Source: an uncultured Clostridia bacterium
Lineage (GTDB): Bacteria; Bacillota; Clostridia; Oscillospirales; Acutalibacteraceae
NCBI GenBank assembly: GCA_947588875.1
Contig: CANPZK010000008.1
Coordinates: 1 to 33,664, forward strand
Direction: 5' to 3'
DNA length: 33,664 nt
The position numbers and the translations under genes are program-made. Positions 18,149 to 28,055 of the stretch are shown here, one piece after another (position 1 is the first letter of the stretch; each line of letters opens with the position of its first letter). The notes under the pieces are model-generated. The model worked only from the letters and a program-made list of their open reading frames with translations. It was not told the DNA's origin and searched no databases.

Positions 18149-19549
18149 TTATTTTATATCAAAGTCCTCCGGCGAGGTTTCCTTATAGTACTTTTCAAGC
18201 ACTGCGTCGTCAACGCGGTCAAGCTCAGCCCTCGGCAGCGTGCCGAGCAGCTTCCAGCCGAGGTCAAGGCTCTCTTCAATGGTGCGGTTCGTTGAAAAGC
18301 CCTGATTCACAAAGTGCGCCTCAAACAGCTTTCCGAACTGCATATACTTTTTGTCCGTCGGGGAAAGCTCCTCCTCGCCGATAACAGAAGCGAGGCTTCT
18401 CGCGTCGTTCACCTTGGCTACGGAGGCGAAAAGCTGGTTTTGCAGAGCCGGGTGGTCCGCCCTTGTAAAGCCCTCGCCTATGCCGTCCTTCATCAAACGC
18501 GAAAGCGACGGCAGAACGGACACCGGCGGATAAAGCCCCTGCCCTTGGAGCGCCCTGTCCAAAACTATCTGTCCCTCCGTTATATATCCGGTAAGGTCGG
18601 GTATAGGGTGAGTAATATCGTCGTTCGGCATTGTAAGTATCGGTATCTGCGTTACAGAGCCGGTCGAGCCTTTTACCATTCCGGCGCGCTCGTAAAGCGA
18701 GGCGAGGTCGGAATACAGATAGCCCGGGTAGCCCTTTCTTCCGGGAATCTCTCCCTTTGATGAGCTGAACTCGCGCAGAGCCTCGGCGTATGAGGTTATA
18801 TCTGTCATAATTACCAAAACGTGCATATTCAAATCAAAGGCGAGGTATTCCGCCGCCGTCAGCGCGCACCTCGGCGTGAGCGTTCTCTCGATTATCGGGT
18901 CGTTTGAAAGATTTAAGAACATAACGACCCTCTGGAGCACTCCGCTCTCCTCAAAGCTCTTGCGGAAGTAGTCGGCAACGTCGTTCTTTACGCCCATTGC
19001 GGCAAAGACGATGCAAAATCCCTGACCCGCCTCGTCGGCTATTTTCGCTTGGCGCACTATCTGCACGGCAAGCTCGTTGTGGCTCATTCCCGAGCCGGAA
19101 AAAATCGGCAGCTTCTGCCCTCTTATGAGCGTCATAAGCGTGTCTATCGTTGAAATGCCCGTGTTGATATAGTTCTGAGGATAAACTCGCGACACCGGGT
19201 TTATCGGCGTGCCGTTGACGTCCGCCGTCTTTTCGGGGAAAATCTCTCCGAGGCCGTCAAGCGGTCTGCCCACTCCGTCGAACACTCTGCCGATTATCTC
19301 GGGCGAGAGCGAGATCTCCATCGGGTGGCCGGTCAGCCTTGTCCTTGTGTTCTCAAGCGACAGTCCTCTCGTGCCCTCAAACACCTGAACGACTATCCTG
19401 TCGCCCTCCATCTGCACGACTCTGCCCTGCCGCCTTGTGCCGTTGTCAAGCCTGATCTCAACTATTTCGTCAAAGGACGCGCCCTTTACGCCGTCGATAA
19501 CTATAAGAGAGCCGTTGATCTCCTTAACGCCAACATAATCTATTATCAA
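18149..19549 (-). CDS. ntpB: V-type ATP synthase subunit B
   Basis: 466 aa: [67 protein letters not shown]. Confidence 0.96.
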   Translation of the reverse strand: MIIDYVGVKEINGSLIVIDGVKGASFDEIVEIRLDNGTRRQGRVVQMEGDRIVVQVFEGTRGLSLENTRTRLTGHPMEISLSPEIIGRVFDGVGRPLDGLGEIFPEKTADVNGTPINPVSRVYPQNYINTGISTIDTLMTLIRGQKLPIFSGSGMSHNELAVQIVRQAKIADEAGQGFCIVFAAMGVKNDVADYFRKSFEESGVLQRVVMFLNLSNDPIIERTLTPRCALTAAEYLAFDLNMHVLVIMTDITSYAEALREFSSSKGEIPGRKGYPGYLYSDLASLYERAGMVKGSTGSVTQIPILTMPNDDITHPIPDLTGYITEGQIVLDRALQGQGLYPPVSVLPSLSRLMKDGIGEGFTRADHPALQNQLFASVAKVNDARSLASVIGEEELSPTDKKYMQFGKLFEAHFVNQGFSTNRTIEESLDLGWKLLGTLPRAELDRVDDAVLEKYYKETSPEDFDIK

Positions 19550-19597
19550 TTAAATTACCTTCTTTCTCTCTGTTCGTCGGCTATTCGCCGCCGATTA

Positions 19598-21361
19598 TCA
19601 GCCGTGGGCAATAGCCTCGAGCTTTTCCCTGATCTCGTTTCTGTAATCCTCAAACATTTCCGGCTTGCTGTTCGGAATATCGTATTTCATCTTTGTCAGC
19701 TTGTCGAAAAGGCCTGTTTCGAGTATCCTCGATATGGGGATTCCGGCGTTTACAAGGTGCTTTGCCCTCTTGTTAAGGTAAAGTATGGTTTTCATCATCT
19801 GCTTTTGCTTTTCAAGCGGAACGTATGTATCGTCGGCGTGGAAGGCGTTCTGCTGTAAAAAGCCCACTCGGATAATGCGGCATATCTCGATAACGAGCTT
19901 CTGGTCGTCCGGCAGAACGTCGGAGCCGATGAGCTTTACTATCTCCATAAGCGAGCTTTCCTCCTGGAGCAGCGCGCTTATTCTCCTGCGGTATTTTATG
20001 AAGTCCTCTCCCGCGTTTTCGGCAAACCACGGGTCGAGGTCGCTGAAATATTCGCTGTAACTCGACAGCCAGTTTATGGCGGGATAATGTCTTGAATAGG
20101 CGAGGTCCTTGTCGAGCGCCCAGAAGCAGCGGATAAATCGCTTTGTATTCTGAGTTACCGGCTCGCTCATATCTCCGCCCTGAGGCGAAACCGCGCCTAT
20201 CATCGTGACAGAGCCGCGAGCGCCGCAGAGCGTGTCGGCTATGCAGGCTCTCTCGTAAAACTCGGAAAGCCTTGACGGCAGATAAGCGGGGAAGCCCTCC
20301 TCGGCGGGCATCTCCTCAAGACGGCCGCTTATTTCGCGCAGAGCCTCCGCCCAGCGCGAGGTCGAGTCCGCCATTATCGCGCAGTTGTAGCCCATATCTC
20401 TGTAATACTCCGCGAGCGTAACGCCCGTGTATATCGACGCCTCGCGCGCCGCGACCGGCATATTTGAGGTGTTGGCTATCAGCACCGTCCTGTCGGTCAT
20501 CGGGCGGTTCGACTTAGGGTCTATAAGCTCGGAAAACTCCTGCAAAACCTGGCTCATCTCGTTGCCGCGCTCGCCGCAGCCGACATATATTATGATATCC
20601 GCGTCGCACCACTTGGCAAGCTGGTGCTGCGTCATTGTTTTTCCCGTACCGAAGCCGCCCGGTATCGCCGCCGTGCCGCCCTTTGCTATCGGGAACAGCG
20701 TGTCTATTACCCTCTGACCCGTTATGAGCGGAACTGACGCAGAGAGTCTGTTCTTTACCGGGCGCGGAGTTCTTATCGGCCACTTTTGGCAGAGCGTCAG
20801 CTTTATCTCCTCGCCCTTTTCGTCCCTCAGCGTTGCGACTGTATCGTTGAGCGTGTACTCGCCGTCCGGCATAACGCTTGTGACCTCGCACTCGCCTACA
20901 AGCGGCGGGACGAGCAGCCTGTGCTCTATTATCGGCGTTTCGGGCAGCGTCGCGTAGATTTGTCCGCCGCTGAGCTTATCGCCGACCTTGACCTTCATTG
21001 TAACGCTCCACTTTTTATCCGGGTCGAGCGAGGGAACGCTTGCGCCCCTTGAGATAAACGCGCCGGACTTCTTCTCTATCTCCGACAGCGGTCTTTCTAT
21101 TCCGTCGAATATGTTATCTATAATTCCCGGTCCGAGCGTTACGTTCATCGGAGCGCCCGTGCCGACTATCGGGTCGCCGGGCTTCAGTCCCGACGTTTCC
21201 TCGTACACCTGAACGGTGGTCGCCTTGTCTGTGACGCCTATTATCTCGCCGACAAGCCTTTGCTCACCGACATAGACCATCTCCATCATAGAAAAATCCC
21301 TGGCGTTTTTTACGGTTACAACAGGTCCGTTGACGCCGTAAATTACATTTTGATTCGCCAT
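19598..21361 (-). CDS. ntpA: V-type ATP synthase subunit A
   Basis: Walker [45 protein letters not shown]. Start chosen at [15 protein letters not shown] (21361) with SD ggaggag; the ORF-track start is further upstream. Confidence 0.95.
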   Translation of the reverse strand: MANQNVIYGVNGPVVTVKNARDFSMMEMVYVGEQRLVGEIIGVTDKATTVQVYEETSGLKPGDPIVGTGAPMNVTLGPGIIDNIFDGIERPLSEIEKKSGAFISRGASVPSLDPDKKWSVTMKVKVGDKLSGGQIYATLPETPIIEHRLLVPPLVGECEVTSVMPDGEYTLNDTVATLRDEKGEEIKLTLCQKWPIRTPRPVKNRLSASVPLITGQRVIDTLFPIAKGGTAAIPGGFGTGKTMTQHQLAKWCDADIIIYVGCGERGNEMSQVLQEFSELIDPKSNRPMTDRTVLIANTSNMPVAAREASIYTGVTLAEYYRDMGYNCAIMADSTSRWAEALREISGRLEEMPAEEGFPAYLPSRLSEFYERACIADTLCGARGSVTMIGAVSPQGGDMSEPVTQNTKRFIRCFWALDKDLAYSRHYPAINWLSSYSEYFSDLDPWFAENAGEDFIKYRRRISALLQEESSLMEIVKLIGSDVLPDDQKLVIEICRIIRVGFLQQNAFHADDTYVPLEKQKQMMKTILYLNKRAKHLVNAGIPISRILETGLFDKLTKMKYDIPNSKPEMFEDYRNEIREKLEAIAHG

Positions 21362-21411
21362 AAAATACCATCTCCTCCGGTACATCGAATTTTGTTCGCG
21401 GTGAACAATGC

Positions 21412-22002
21412 TTAAACCTTCAGCTTGGAGTTTTTCAGGAACCACTCTCTGCGATTCTCGAGCTTTGTATCGAGAGTGAAGTCAACGACAATGCCCTTTT
21501 TCGCGCACTGCGCCTTGAACCCTCCGACAGCTATATCCGAAGCGGTCTTTACGCTGCAATTTTGTCCGAGTATTTCCTTGATCTCAGCGCTCAGCGGCAT
21601 ATCGTCGCTTTTTATATATACCGTTATTTCATCTCCGCCAAAATAGCCGGCAGCCTCTGCGGCGTTCTTCTTCATCGCGTCCTTATACTGCTCGGTTTTG
21701 CTGTATTCCAAGAGCTTTTTTGTCGCCTTCGCGAACACCTCTTCGACCATCTCCTCGCGCCGTTTATACAGCGCCTGCCTGCCCTCGTCCTCTTTTTTGG
21801 CAAGCTCTCTCGTTATCCCCGCGCGCATGGTCGCCATTTCTCTCTGTATCAGCGCGTGGGCGTCCCTTATGCCCTCGTCCTCGGCTTTTTTCAGTTCCTC
21901 CGCCTTAAATCTCTCTACCTCGGAGCGAATCATATGCTTTTGCTCGTCGGCGTATTTCTGTATTGCATTTAAAAAGTTACCTGTCTTTTTGTCAGGCGAC
22001 AT
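21412..22002 (-). CDS. ntpE: V-type ATP synthase subunit E
   Basis: Coiled-coil-rich, MSPDKKTGNFLNAIQKYADEQKHMIRSEVERFKAEELKKAEDEG. Position in operon. Start at 22002 with SD gagagg. Confidence 0.85.
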   Translation of the reverse strand: MSPDKKTGNFLNAIQKYADEQKHMIRSEVERFKAEELKKAEDEGIRDAHALIQREMATMRAGITRELAKKEDEGRQALYKRREEMVEEVFAKATKKLLEYSKTEQYKDAMKKNAAEAAGYFGGDEITVYIKSDDMPLSAEIKEILGQNCSVKTASDIAVGGFKAQCAKKGIVVDFTLDTKLENRREWFLKNSKLKV

Positions 22003-22109
22003 AATAACCATCCTCTCCGAAGAGTGTAGTTTTTGCGCGCTCCGCACAAATCTGCGGCGCGCGGATATCAGGGGGATCGCTCTCCCTTACAGCGATAATT
22101 TTCGCCAAC

Positions 22110-22256
22110 GCTTCGGGCGGCGACCGCTTCCCGCGCCCCTGCGGGGGCGCGGGAAGCAAAACGCGGCGGCGCAGGGTAATCCTTAAGCGTGCGACGCAAG
22201 CCGCCGCGCCGCGTTTTGGCGCGCTGCCGCAGGCAGCGAGGGTCGCCGCCCGAAGC
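22110..22256. repeat. Cloverleaf palindromic repeat, copy C (inside the V-ATPase operon)
   Basis: Outer stem GCTTCGGGCGGCGACC (22110-22125)/GGTCGCCGCCCGAAGC (22241-22256). Hairpin 1 GCTTCCCGCGCCCC-tgcg-GGGGCGCGGGAAGC (22126-22157). Central stem AAAACGCGGCG (22158-22168)/CGCCGCGTTTT (22207-22217). Hairpin 2 CGCTGCC-gca-GGCAGCG (22222-22238). Confidence 0.93.
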
Positions 22257-22311
22257 GGAACCTCGCGATTGGTCGTCGGGGGACATAGGCGCGTTATTCA
22301 AAACGCCCGCG

Positions 22312-22620
22312 TCAGAGCTTTACGCCTATTGCCTCCTGAACGTACCTCGTTATGGAATCCTTTGTTCTTCCGTTTCCGTGACGGTCGGGGATCTCGACTA
22401 TCAGCGGCCTCTGCCTGTTGAGCTTTAAATCGTAGACAAGCTCCGGACAAAGAGATACAAGCCGCTCGGTCATAAGGATAACCGCCACGTCCTCCATCTC
22501 CATAGCCTCGGAAAGCGCCTTGCGCACCTCGCTGTCCTCGTGGATAACCACCCCGTCGATCCCCGCGAGCCGCATACCTATCTGTGTGTCAACATTGTCG
22601 CTTATCAAGTAAAAACGCAT
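22312..22620 (-). CDS. ntpF: V-type ATP synthase subunit F
   Basis: 102 aa: MRFYLISDNVDTQIGMRLAGIDGVVIHEDSEVRKALSEAMEMEDVAVILMTERL ... IVEIPDRHG. Confidence 0.92.
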   Translation of the reverse strand: MRFYLISDNVDTQIGMRLAGIDGVVIHEDSEVRKALSEAMEMEDVAVILMTERLVSLCPELVYDLKLNRQRPLIVEIPDRHGNGRTKDSITRYVQEAIGVKL

Positions 22621-22664
22621 CTTCTCACCTAATCCTTCGTCTGTGCGTTTTATGTATTCTTTAA

Positions 22665-23084
22665 TTATGAGAAGAGAATGAGGATTGAAATAAGAACGCC
22701 GTAGATCGCGATACCTTCCGCAAGAGCGACGAAGATGAGCGATTTACCAAACGCCTTCGGATCCTCCGACGTAGCCCCGATAGCAGCCGGAGCCGCGCCG
22801 CAAACCGCTATGCCGCCGCCTATGCCGGAAAGTCCCGTAACAAGGCCCGCGCCTATGTACTGGAGTCCCTTTGAGGACGCGTCCGCTGCCGCTGCGGTAT
22901 CAGTTCCGGCGGCGGAGGCTACGATAGGACAAGCCACGCAAAGCACCATCATTGCGGCGAACGAGATTATCTGTCTGAGCACGGCGCTCTTTCTGCTGCG
23001 GCGGCCGCGAGCCACCGAGCGATACGACAGTGTCATTGAAACGAGCAAGAAAAGTACAGGTAAAGTTAAAAGTATGATTTGCAT
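22665..23084 (-). CDS. ntpK: V-type ATP synthase subunit K (proteolipid) with N-terminal membrane extension
   Basis: 139 aa. C-terminal hairpin GAGLVTGLSGIGGGIAVCGAAPAAIGATSEDPKAFGKSLIFVALAEGIAIYGVLISILIL, preceded by about 75 aa with one TM, a basic loop and a signal-like TM. Confidence 0.9.
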   Translation of the reverse strand: MQIILLTLPVLFLLVSMTLSYRSVARGRRSRKSAVLRQIISFAAMMVLCVACPIVASAAGTDTAAAADASSKGLQYIGAGLVTGLSGIGGGIAVCGAAPAAIGATSEDPKAFGKSLIFVALAEGIAIYGVLISILILFS

Positions 23085-23143
23085 AATAAATTCCTCCTGA
23101 ATGATAAATATATTATCCCCGCAAGTGCGGAGCTTTTGACATA

Positions 23144-25081
23144 TCAGCGTCTGCGCTCAAGTCTTACCGGCTTAAACGCCCTGCCGTCGCCCACATAGAA
23201 GCGGCTGAACAGCTCGTAATATTCGAGCCTGAGCACCTGAATCGTTACGAGAGTCGCCTCGAGCGCTATAACGAAGCAGTTGCCGAATACTATCATGATT
23301 ATATACGGAACAGAGCCTTCAGCTCCTATAAGTCCGGCGAGCGTGAAGAACACGAGCATCATGCCGGCGTGGACAAGCACGAAGGTGCCTATTCTGAGGT
23401 AGGACATCGTGTTTGTTATATAGCTGAGCATAGCCTCGAACAGCTCAAAGAAGCTCTGCACGAGAAACTCTCCCCATTTTTCCGGCTTCCAGTTTTTTTC
23501 TCCGTTTATAAGCTTTGAAAGCGGCTCGCCGAGGTATATCAGAATGACCGGAATCACTATCAGGCAGATAACGTAAAAGACGTTCATTATCTGTATGCCG
23601 AACAGGGAAAGCAGCATTCCCGCTATGAGCGAGACGTAAAAGACTATGCCGCACACGCCGCTCGGACTGAACAGCGCCCTGCCGAAATCTCGTCGCTTCA
23701 ACGAGGAGATGACGTTTAAAAGCATCGCCAAAAATACGAGGAACACTCCGATTCCCGCGGCTATTATAACGAGCGTCGTCGCGCTCTCGATAGCCGGCAG
23801 CGGGGCGGATTTCAGCCCGATGGAGTTATACAGCGGGTCGAGCGCGTGCTCAAAGCCGAACACTGAGCCGTAGACAAAGCCGAACAGCGTCGCCGCTATG
23901 CCGCAGGGTATCAGTATCTTTCCTATGTCCATTCTCTTGAACTTCCACATCAGGAAGCCGATTATTGAAACGAGTATGCCCTGTCCGACGTCGCCGAACA
24001 TCATTCCGAATAAGACCGTGAACGTCAGCGAGACAAAGAGCGTCGGGTCCGGCTCGTTGTAGCACGGCAAGCCGTACATATCGACGAAAAATTCATACGG
24101 TCTTGAGAAGAAGTTGTTTTTCAGCTTGACCGGCGGGGAATGCTTGAGCTCCTCGCTGCCGTCCGAAAGGGAGCACTCTATGCTGTCGATTTCCTCGAGC
24201 CTTGCCACGAGCTTATCCGCGCTCTTTGCGGGGACCCAGCCCACAAGGATAAAGCTCTTGTTGTATATCATCGCGTTTTTCTTTATGCCCGAGTAAAGCT
24301 CCATCTCCGAAATTTTGCTGAAATATTTATCTATGTCATTTTTGTTGTATTTATAATAGCTGTCGAGCTTCGACGACGCGACCTCGTGATCCTCGCTCAG
24401 AGCGCTCAAATGATCCTTCAATATCTCTATCGACTGCTCCGGCGTGCCGTGGTATTCCTTTATATCGCATCTCTCAAAATATAGCCCCGAAAAAATTCGG
24501 TCTATATCGCTGCTCTTGTCTATCGGGGTCACATACACCCCCCAATAATGGGTGTCGTCCTCGGTGCAGACAAAGAACGAAACGTAAGGATTATCCTTGT
24601 ATTTATCGAGCTTTTCATAGCTCTCCCGAGGCAGTCGGCCGAAATTCGCCTTTATGAATTTGCACTCGAGAATCTTGTCAAAGTTGACTCCGATCCCCGT
24701 AAAGTGCGACGCCTCCTCGATGCTTCTTCTGCACTGGTCGATTCTCTGGTCTAAATCCGCCTTATTTACGACAAGCCTCTCAAGCTCGCCGTCCATCGCC
24801 TTAACCCTGTCAAGAATTTGCTCGTCGCTGTCTATCAAATCCGAAGCGTCAACTATCTGCGGCGTTATGCCGGCGGCGCTGAGCGTTTCGGTAAAATCCG
24901 CAAGCGGCTCCGTGTATGGATTCCTGTCGGTAACCGGGGAAAAGCCTCTTGTGTCGGAGTAAAAGTTAAGCGGGTCGTCGGGCTGGAACACGCCCGAGCT
25001 TCCGCATACGTTTATTACCTTTTCAAGCTCCGACTTAAGACCGATTATACCAACTGATTTAATGGGAGAAACAGCCATCAC
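23144..25081 (-). CDS. ntpI: V-type ATP synthase subunit I
   Basis: 645 aa: C-terminal multi-TM domain FGMMFGDVGQGILVSIIGFLMWKF, TMSYLRIGTFVLVHAGMM, FGNCFVIALEATLVTIQVLRLEYYELFSRFY. Confidence 0.95.
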   Translation of the reverse strand: MMAVSPIKSVGIIGLKSELEKVINVCGSSGVFQPDDPLNFYSDTRGFSPVTDRNPYTEPLADFTETLSAAGITPQIVDASDLIDSDEQILDRVKAMDGELERLVVNKADLDQRIDQCRRSIEEASHFTGIGVNFDKILECKFIKANFGRLPRESYEKLDKYKDNPYVSFFVCTEDDTHYWGVYVTPIDKSSDIDRIFSGLYFERCDIKEYHGTPEQSIEILKDHLSALSEDHEVASSKLDSYYKYNKNDIDKYFSKISEMELYSGIKKNAMIYNKSFILVGWVPAKSADKLVARLEEIDSIECSLSDGSEELKHSPPVKLKNNFFSRPYEFFVDMYGLPCYNEPDPTLFVSLTFTVLFGMMFGDVGQGILVSIIGFLMWKFKRMDIGKILIPCGIAATLFGFVYGSVFGFEHALDPLYNSIGLKSAPLPAIESATTLVIIAAGIGVFLVFLAMLLNVISSLKRRDFGRALFSPSGVCGIVFYVSLIAGMLLSLFGIQIMNVFYVICLIVIPVILIYLGEPLSKLINGEKNWKPEKWGEFLVQSFFELFEAMLSYITNTMSYLRIGTFVLVHAGMMLVFFTLAGLIGAEGSVPYIIMIVFGNCFVIALEATLVTIQVLRLEYYELFSRFYVGDGRAFKPVRLERRR

Positions 25082-25096
25082 TATACCTCCTTAAAT

Positions 25097-26140
25097 TTAT
25101 TGATATATCAATAGTTTTTTTATCGTGTCGGGATCTACCTTATATCTTACTCCCTCGATAATATTTATTATATTGTTCAGCTCCGTTTGCCCAAGCGTGA
25201 AATAACTCATCATAACAACCGTTGGAATCGTAGAAAAGCGTATCTGCCGCCTTGTGTAGTTATACCTTCCCCGCCTGTCTATCTCGCCGGCGTAGCTGTA
25301 CTCCATTTTCGCTATCCTTTTGCCGACGCTCGTCTGCGCCGCGATTGCAAACAGCTCCTTCGCGCTGCCTGCGGCGCACATCTCGTCGAGTATCCTGTCC
25401 TTTATCGAGCCTCCCGGAATAAGATGCTCCTTTATCTCGTCCGGCTTCATTTGATAATATTTCTGAAGTCTTAATATCCTGACAAAATTCTTTAAGTCTA
25501 TATCGGTGGAGAACATATCGGTAAGCCCTTTTTTCTCCGCGCCCGAGGTATGCTTGTCGATAATCTCAAAAAGATTTGAATATAAATCCGCATACAGGGC
25601 GTTTTCTATTTTCGGCACGTCGGGCGCCTCTCCGTCCGTCGGTTTGAACGGACTTAAAAGCCTTTTGTATTTCGAGCCCTCGAGCGCCGCGAGAAAATCG
25701 TCGTAATTTTCCGCCTTGGCGAGCAGCTTTAAATCTATTTTTGTGTGCGCCTCAAGATGAGAGGGCAGGTCGAATACGTATCTGTCCGCGTTGCCGGAGC
25801 TTAAAAGCATTAAAAAGTGCGAGAGCTGCTCCACCTCGGCTCTGTTTATGAGATACTGTGAAAACGACTCCCCCGTCGCTATCTCATAGTGGCTCAGCTG
25901 TGCAAATTCCTGTATGAGCAGGCGCTTCAGCACAGACTCGAGCTGACCGCGGTGAACGTCTCTCTCGCTCATATTGTTCAGCACCGTCGAGTACCTTGTG
26001 TGCGTTTTGAGATACGACATAACCTCGCCTACGCTTGAACAGCCCAGCAGGGATTGATAGTCCTTCTCCCGGAGCCGCTTGCCATACATTGCTCTCGCCT
26101 TTGCTATTATGGCGTTTGCGGCATATTTTGTGAATACCAT
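25097..26140 (-). CDS. ntpC: V-type ATP synthase subunit C
   Basis: 347 aa: YANAIIAKARAMYGKRLREKDYQSLL-type N-terminus (vATP-synt_AC39). Position in operon. Confidence 0.88.
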   Translation of the reverse strand: MVFTKYAANAIIAKARAMYGKRLREKDYQSLLGCSSVGEVMSYLKTHTRYSTVLNNMSERDVHRGQLESVLKRLLIQEFAQLSHYEIATGESFSQYLINRAEVEQLSHFLMLLSSGNADRYVFDLPSHLEAHTKIDLKLLAKAENYDDFLAALEGSKYKRLLSPFKPTDGEAPDVPKIENALYADLYSNLFEIIDKHTSGAEKKGLTDMFSTDIDLKNFVRILRLQKYYQMKPDEIKEHLIPGGSIKDRILDEMCAAGSAKELFAIAAQTSVGKRIAKMEYSYAGEIDRRGRYNYTRRQIRFSTIPTVVMMSYFTLGQTELNNIINIIEGVRYKVDPDTIKKLLIYQ

Positions 26141-26181
26141 TGCTCAGGCTCCTTTCCAAAATCTGCGTGTAATGTACTCGC

Positions 26182-26493
26182 TCAGGAGCCTGTCACCTGC
26201 GAAACTATCTCGTCGACCCATTTATCGCAGTTATCCGAAAAGGTCTTTTCGAGCCTGTCAAGGGCTTCCTTTTGCTTTTGCTTCGACTTTTTCAGTCTGT
26301 CGTCAGCCGCCATGCGCTCGGTGACCTCGTTCTTTTCGATTCGCTTTCTCGCGTTTTCGATGTACTTGTTGTAAACGGCGTCTCTCGCCTTTGCTATATC
26401 CTGCTCCGAGGTCGCCTTCTCGCGGTCCGCCTCTTCGGTGAGCTTGCGCGCCTTTTCGTCCATCTCAACTATTTTTGAGAGCATATCCTCCAT
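26182..26493 (-). CDS. V-type ATP synthase subunit G/H (peripheral stalk)
   Basis: Short coiled coil MEDMLSKIVEMDEKARKLTEEADREKATSEQDIAKARD. First gene of the operon. Start taken at 26493. Confidence 0.7.
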   Translation of the reverse strand: MEDMLSKIVEMDEKARKLTEEADREKATSEQDIAKARDAVYNKYIENARKRIEKNEVTERMAADDRLKKSKQKQKEALDRLEKTFSDNCDKWVDEIVSQVTGS

Positions 26494-26611
26494 ATGAACA
26501 CCTCCGTAAATGAATAAAGCGAGGCGCACAGTCCTCGCATTTCGCCGTTGAAATGAAAATAACAATAGCAAAAACCTACATATTAATATGCATCAGTTCT
26601 GCGTTGTCGTT

Positions 26612-26640
26612 ATTATAGCACTCTTAAACATATTTTTCAA
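26612..26640 (-). promoter_or_regulatory. Sigma-A-type promoter of the V-ATPase operon
   Basis: Minus strand TTGAAA (26635-26640), 17 nt, TATAAT (26612-26617). Confidence 0.7.
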
Positions 26641-26793
26641 GCATAATAATTGCCGATATTCAAAATTTATTTTTAAATTTTCAATGCGCACAATTCTTTT
26701 CGTTTCTTTGAAAAGAAATTTATCATAGCGACAAATCAAAAATTCATCGCGGAATTTTACCCGACGCATATTATAAGCGTAAGGAGTGATTTT

Positions 26794-27372
26794 ATGGAAA
26801 AAAGCAACGGCTTCAGCCGCGTGACAAAGGAATATCTGTGCGAATACGAGGAGATACTCGGCACAATGATATGTAAAATGACGAGTGCCGAGCTTGGGGA
26901 CAGCATTTCCGAGCGCTTCATAAACCAGATGATACCTCACCATATGGCGGCCATTGAGATGTCGCGCAATATTTTGAAGTACACCACCAATCTGCGCCTG
27001 CAAAGCATAGCCGACAATATCATATCCGAGCAGACTCAGAGCATTGCCGATATGACCGAGATTGAGCGCTGCTGCTCGGAGGTGTGCAATTCAAAGAGCG
27101 AGCTTACATCTTATCAGGGCAGAACCGACTCCATACTCAAGGCGATGTTTGCGGGAATGAAAAACGCACGGGCTGTCAACTGCATAAATTGCAGCTTTAT
27201 CCGCGAGATGATACCCCACCATATGGGCGCTGTGAGAATGTCCGAAAACGCCCTCGGGTACGACGTTTGCCGCGAGCTGAAGCCGATACTCCGCTCTATT
27301 ATCGCCTCTCAGCGCAGGGGGATAATGCAGATGAGGCGGCTCGCCGGCGAGCTTAACTGCTCCTTGAGGTAG
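26794..27372 (+). CDS. DUF305-like protein with two IPHH motifs
   Basis: 192 aa with two QMIPHHMAAIEMSRNIL / EMIPHHMGAVRMSENAL motifs characteristic of DUF305. Confidence 0.8.
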   Translation: MEKSNGFSRVTKEYLCEYEEILGTMICKMTSAELGDSISERFINQMIPHHMAAIEMSRNILKYTTNLRLQSIADNIISEQTQSIADMTEIERCCSEVCNSKSELTSYQGRTDSILKAMFAGMKNARAVNCINCSFIREMIPHHMGAVRMSENALGYDVCRELKPILRSIIASQRRGIMQMRRLAGELNCSLR

Positions 27373-27436
27373 GTTTCTCACGAGGGCTGGGCTGCCGCTT
27401 GTCCTGTTTTTGCTCTCTGCCTTGTGCCGAGGCTTG

Positions 27437-27572
27437 TTCGGGCGGCGACCGGCGCGGCGCGCCGCGCGGAAAACGCGGCGGGGCTGCGTCCTTCCCCGCT
27501 ATGAGAGCCCCCTGCCGCCGCGTTTTCGGCAAATTCCCGCCGGAGGCGGGAATTTGCGGGTCGCCGCCCGAA
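27437..27572. repeat. Cloverleaf palindromic repeat, copy D
   Basis: Outer stem TTCGGGCGGCGACC (27437-27450)/GGTCGCCGCCCGAA (27559-27572). Hairpin 1 GCGCGG-cgcg-CCGCGC (27452-27467). Central stem AAAACGCGGCGG (27470-27481)/CCGCCGCGTTTT (27515-27526). Hairpin 2 GCAAATTCCCGCC-gga-GGCGGGAATTTGC (27529-27557). Further outer pair GGCTGCCGC (27390-27398)/GCGGCAGCC (27608-27616). Confidence 0.93.
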
Positions 27573-27618
27573 CCCCAGCCTCCCGCTCAAACCCAAGGGA
27601 AGAGCCTGCGGCAGCCGT

Positions 27619-28041
27619 TTATGTATTGCCGTTTCTTCTTGCGGCAAGATAATCCTCAAGTATTATCGTCGCCGCCACGCTGTCGATAACCCGCTTGCGC
27701 TTTTTACCCCTCGTGTCGGTCGCGTTCAAATAATTGTGCGCCGTTATCGTGGTGCCTCTCTCGTCCTGCATAACGCATTCAATACCCGTCCTCTCGGACA
27801 GGCTCTCGGCAAAGGCGCGAGCCCTCTGAGCCGACTCGCCCTCGCTGCCGTCCATATTCCTCGGCAGCCCGACGACTATCAGCTCCGCCCCGCACTCACT
27901 CGCCTTTTCCGCTATTTTCACCTCAAGAACGTCAAGCTCCCTCTCCTCAATCACGCAAAGGGGCGACGAGAGCAGCTCGCTTTTGTCGCAGCGGGCGAGT
28001 CCCGTCCTCGCAAGCCCCAAATCAACCGACATTATTATCAT
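27619..28041 (-). CDS. ruvX: Holliday junction resolvase-like protein RuvX (YqgF)
   Basis: 140 aa: MSVDLGLARTGLARCD, IVVGLPRNMDGSEGESAQRARAFAESL, DERGTTITAHNYL, DSVAATIILEDYL. Confidence 0.92.
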   Translation of the reverse strand: MIIMSVDLGLARTGLARCDKSELLSSPLCVIEERELDVLEVKIAEKASECGAELIVVGLPRNMDGSEGESAQRARAFAESLSERTGIECVMQDERGTTITAHNYLNATDTRGKKRKRVIDSVAATIILEDYLAARRNGNT

Positions 28042-28055
28042 CTTTACACCTCATA

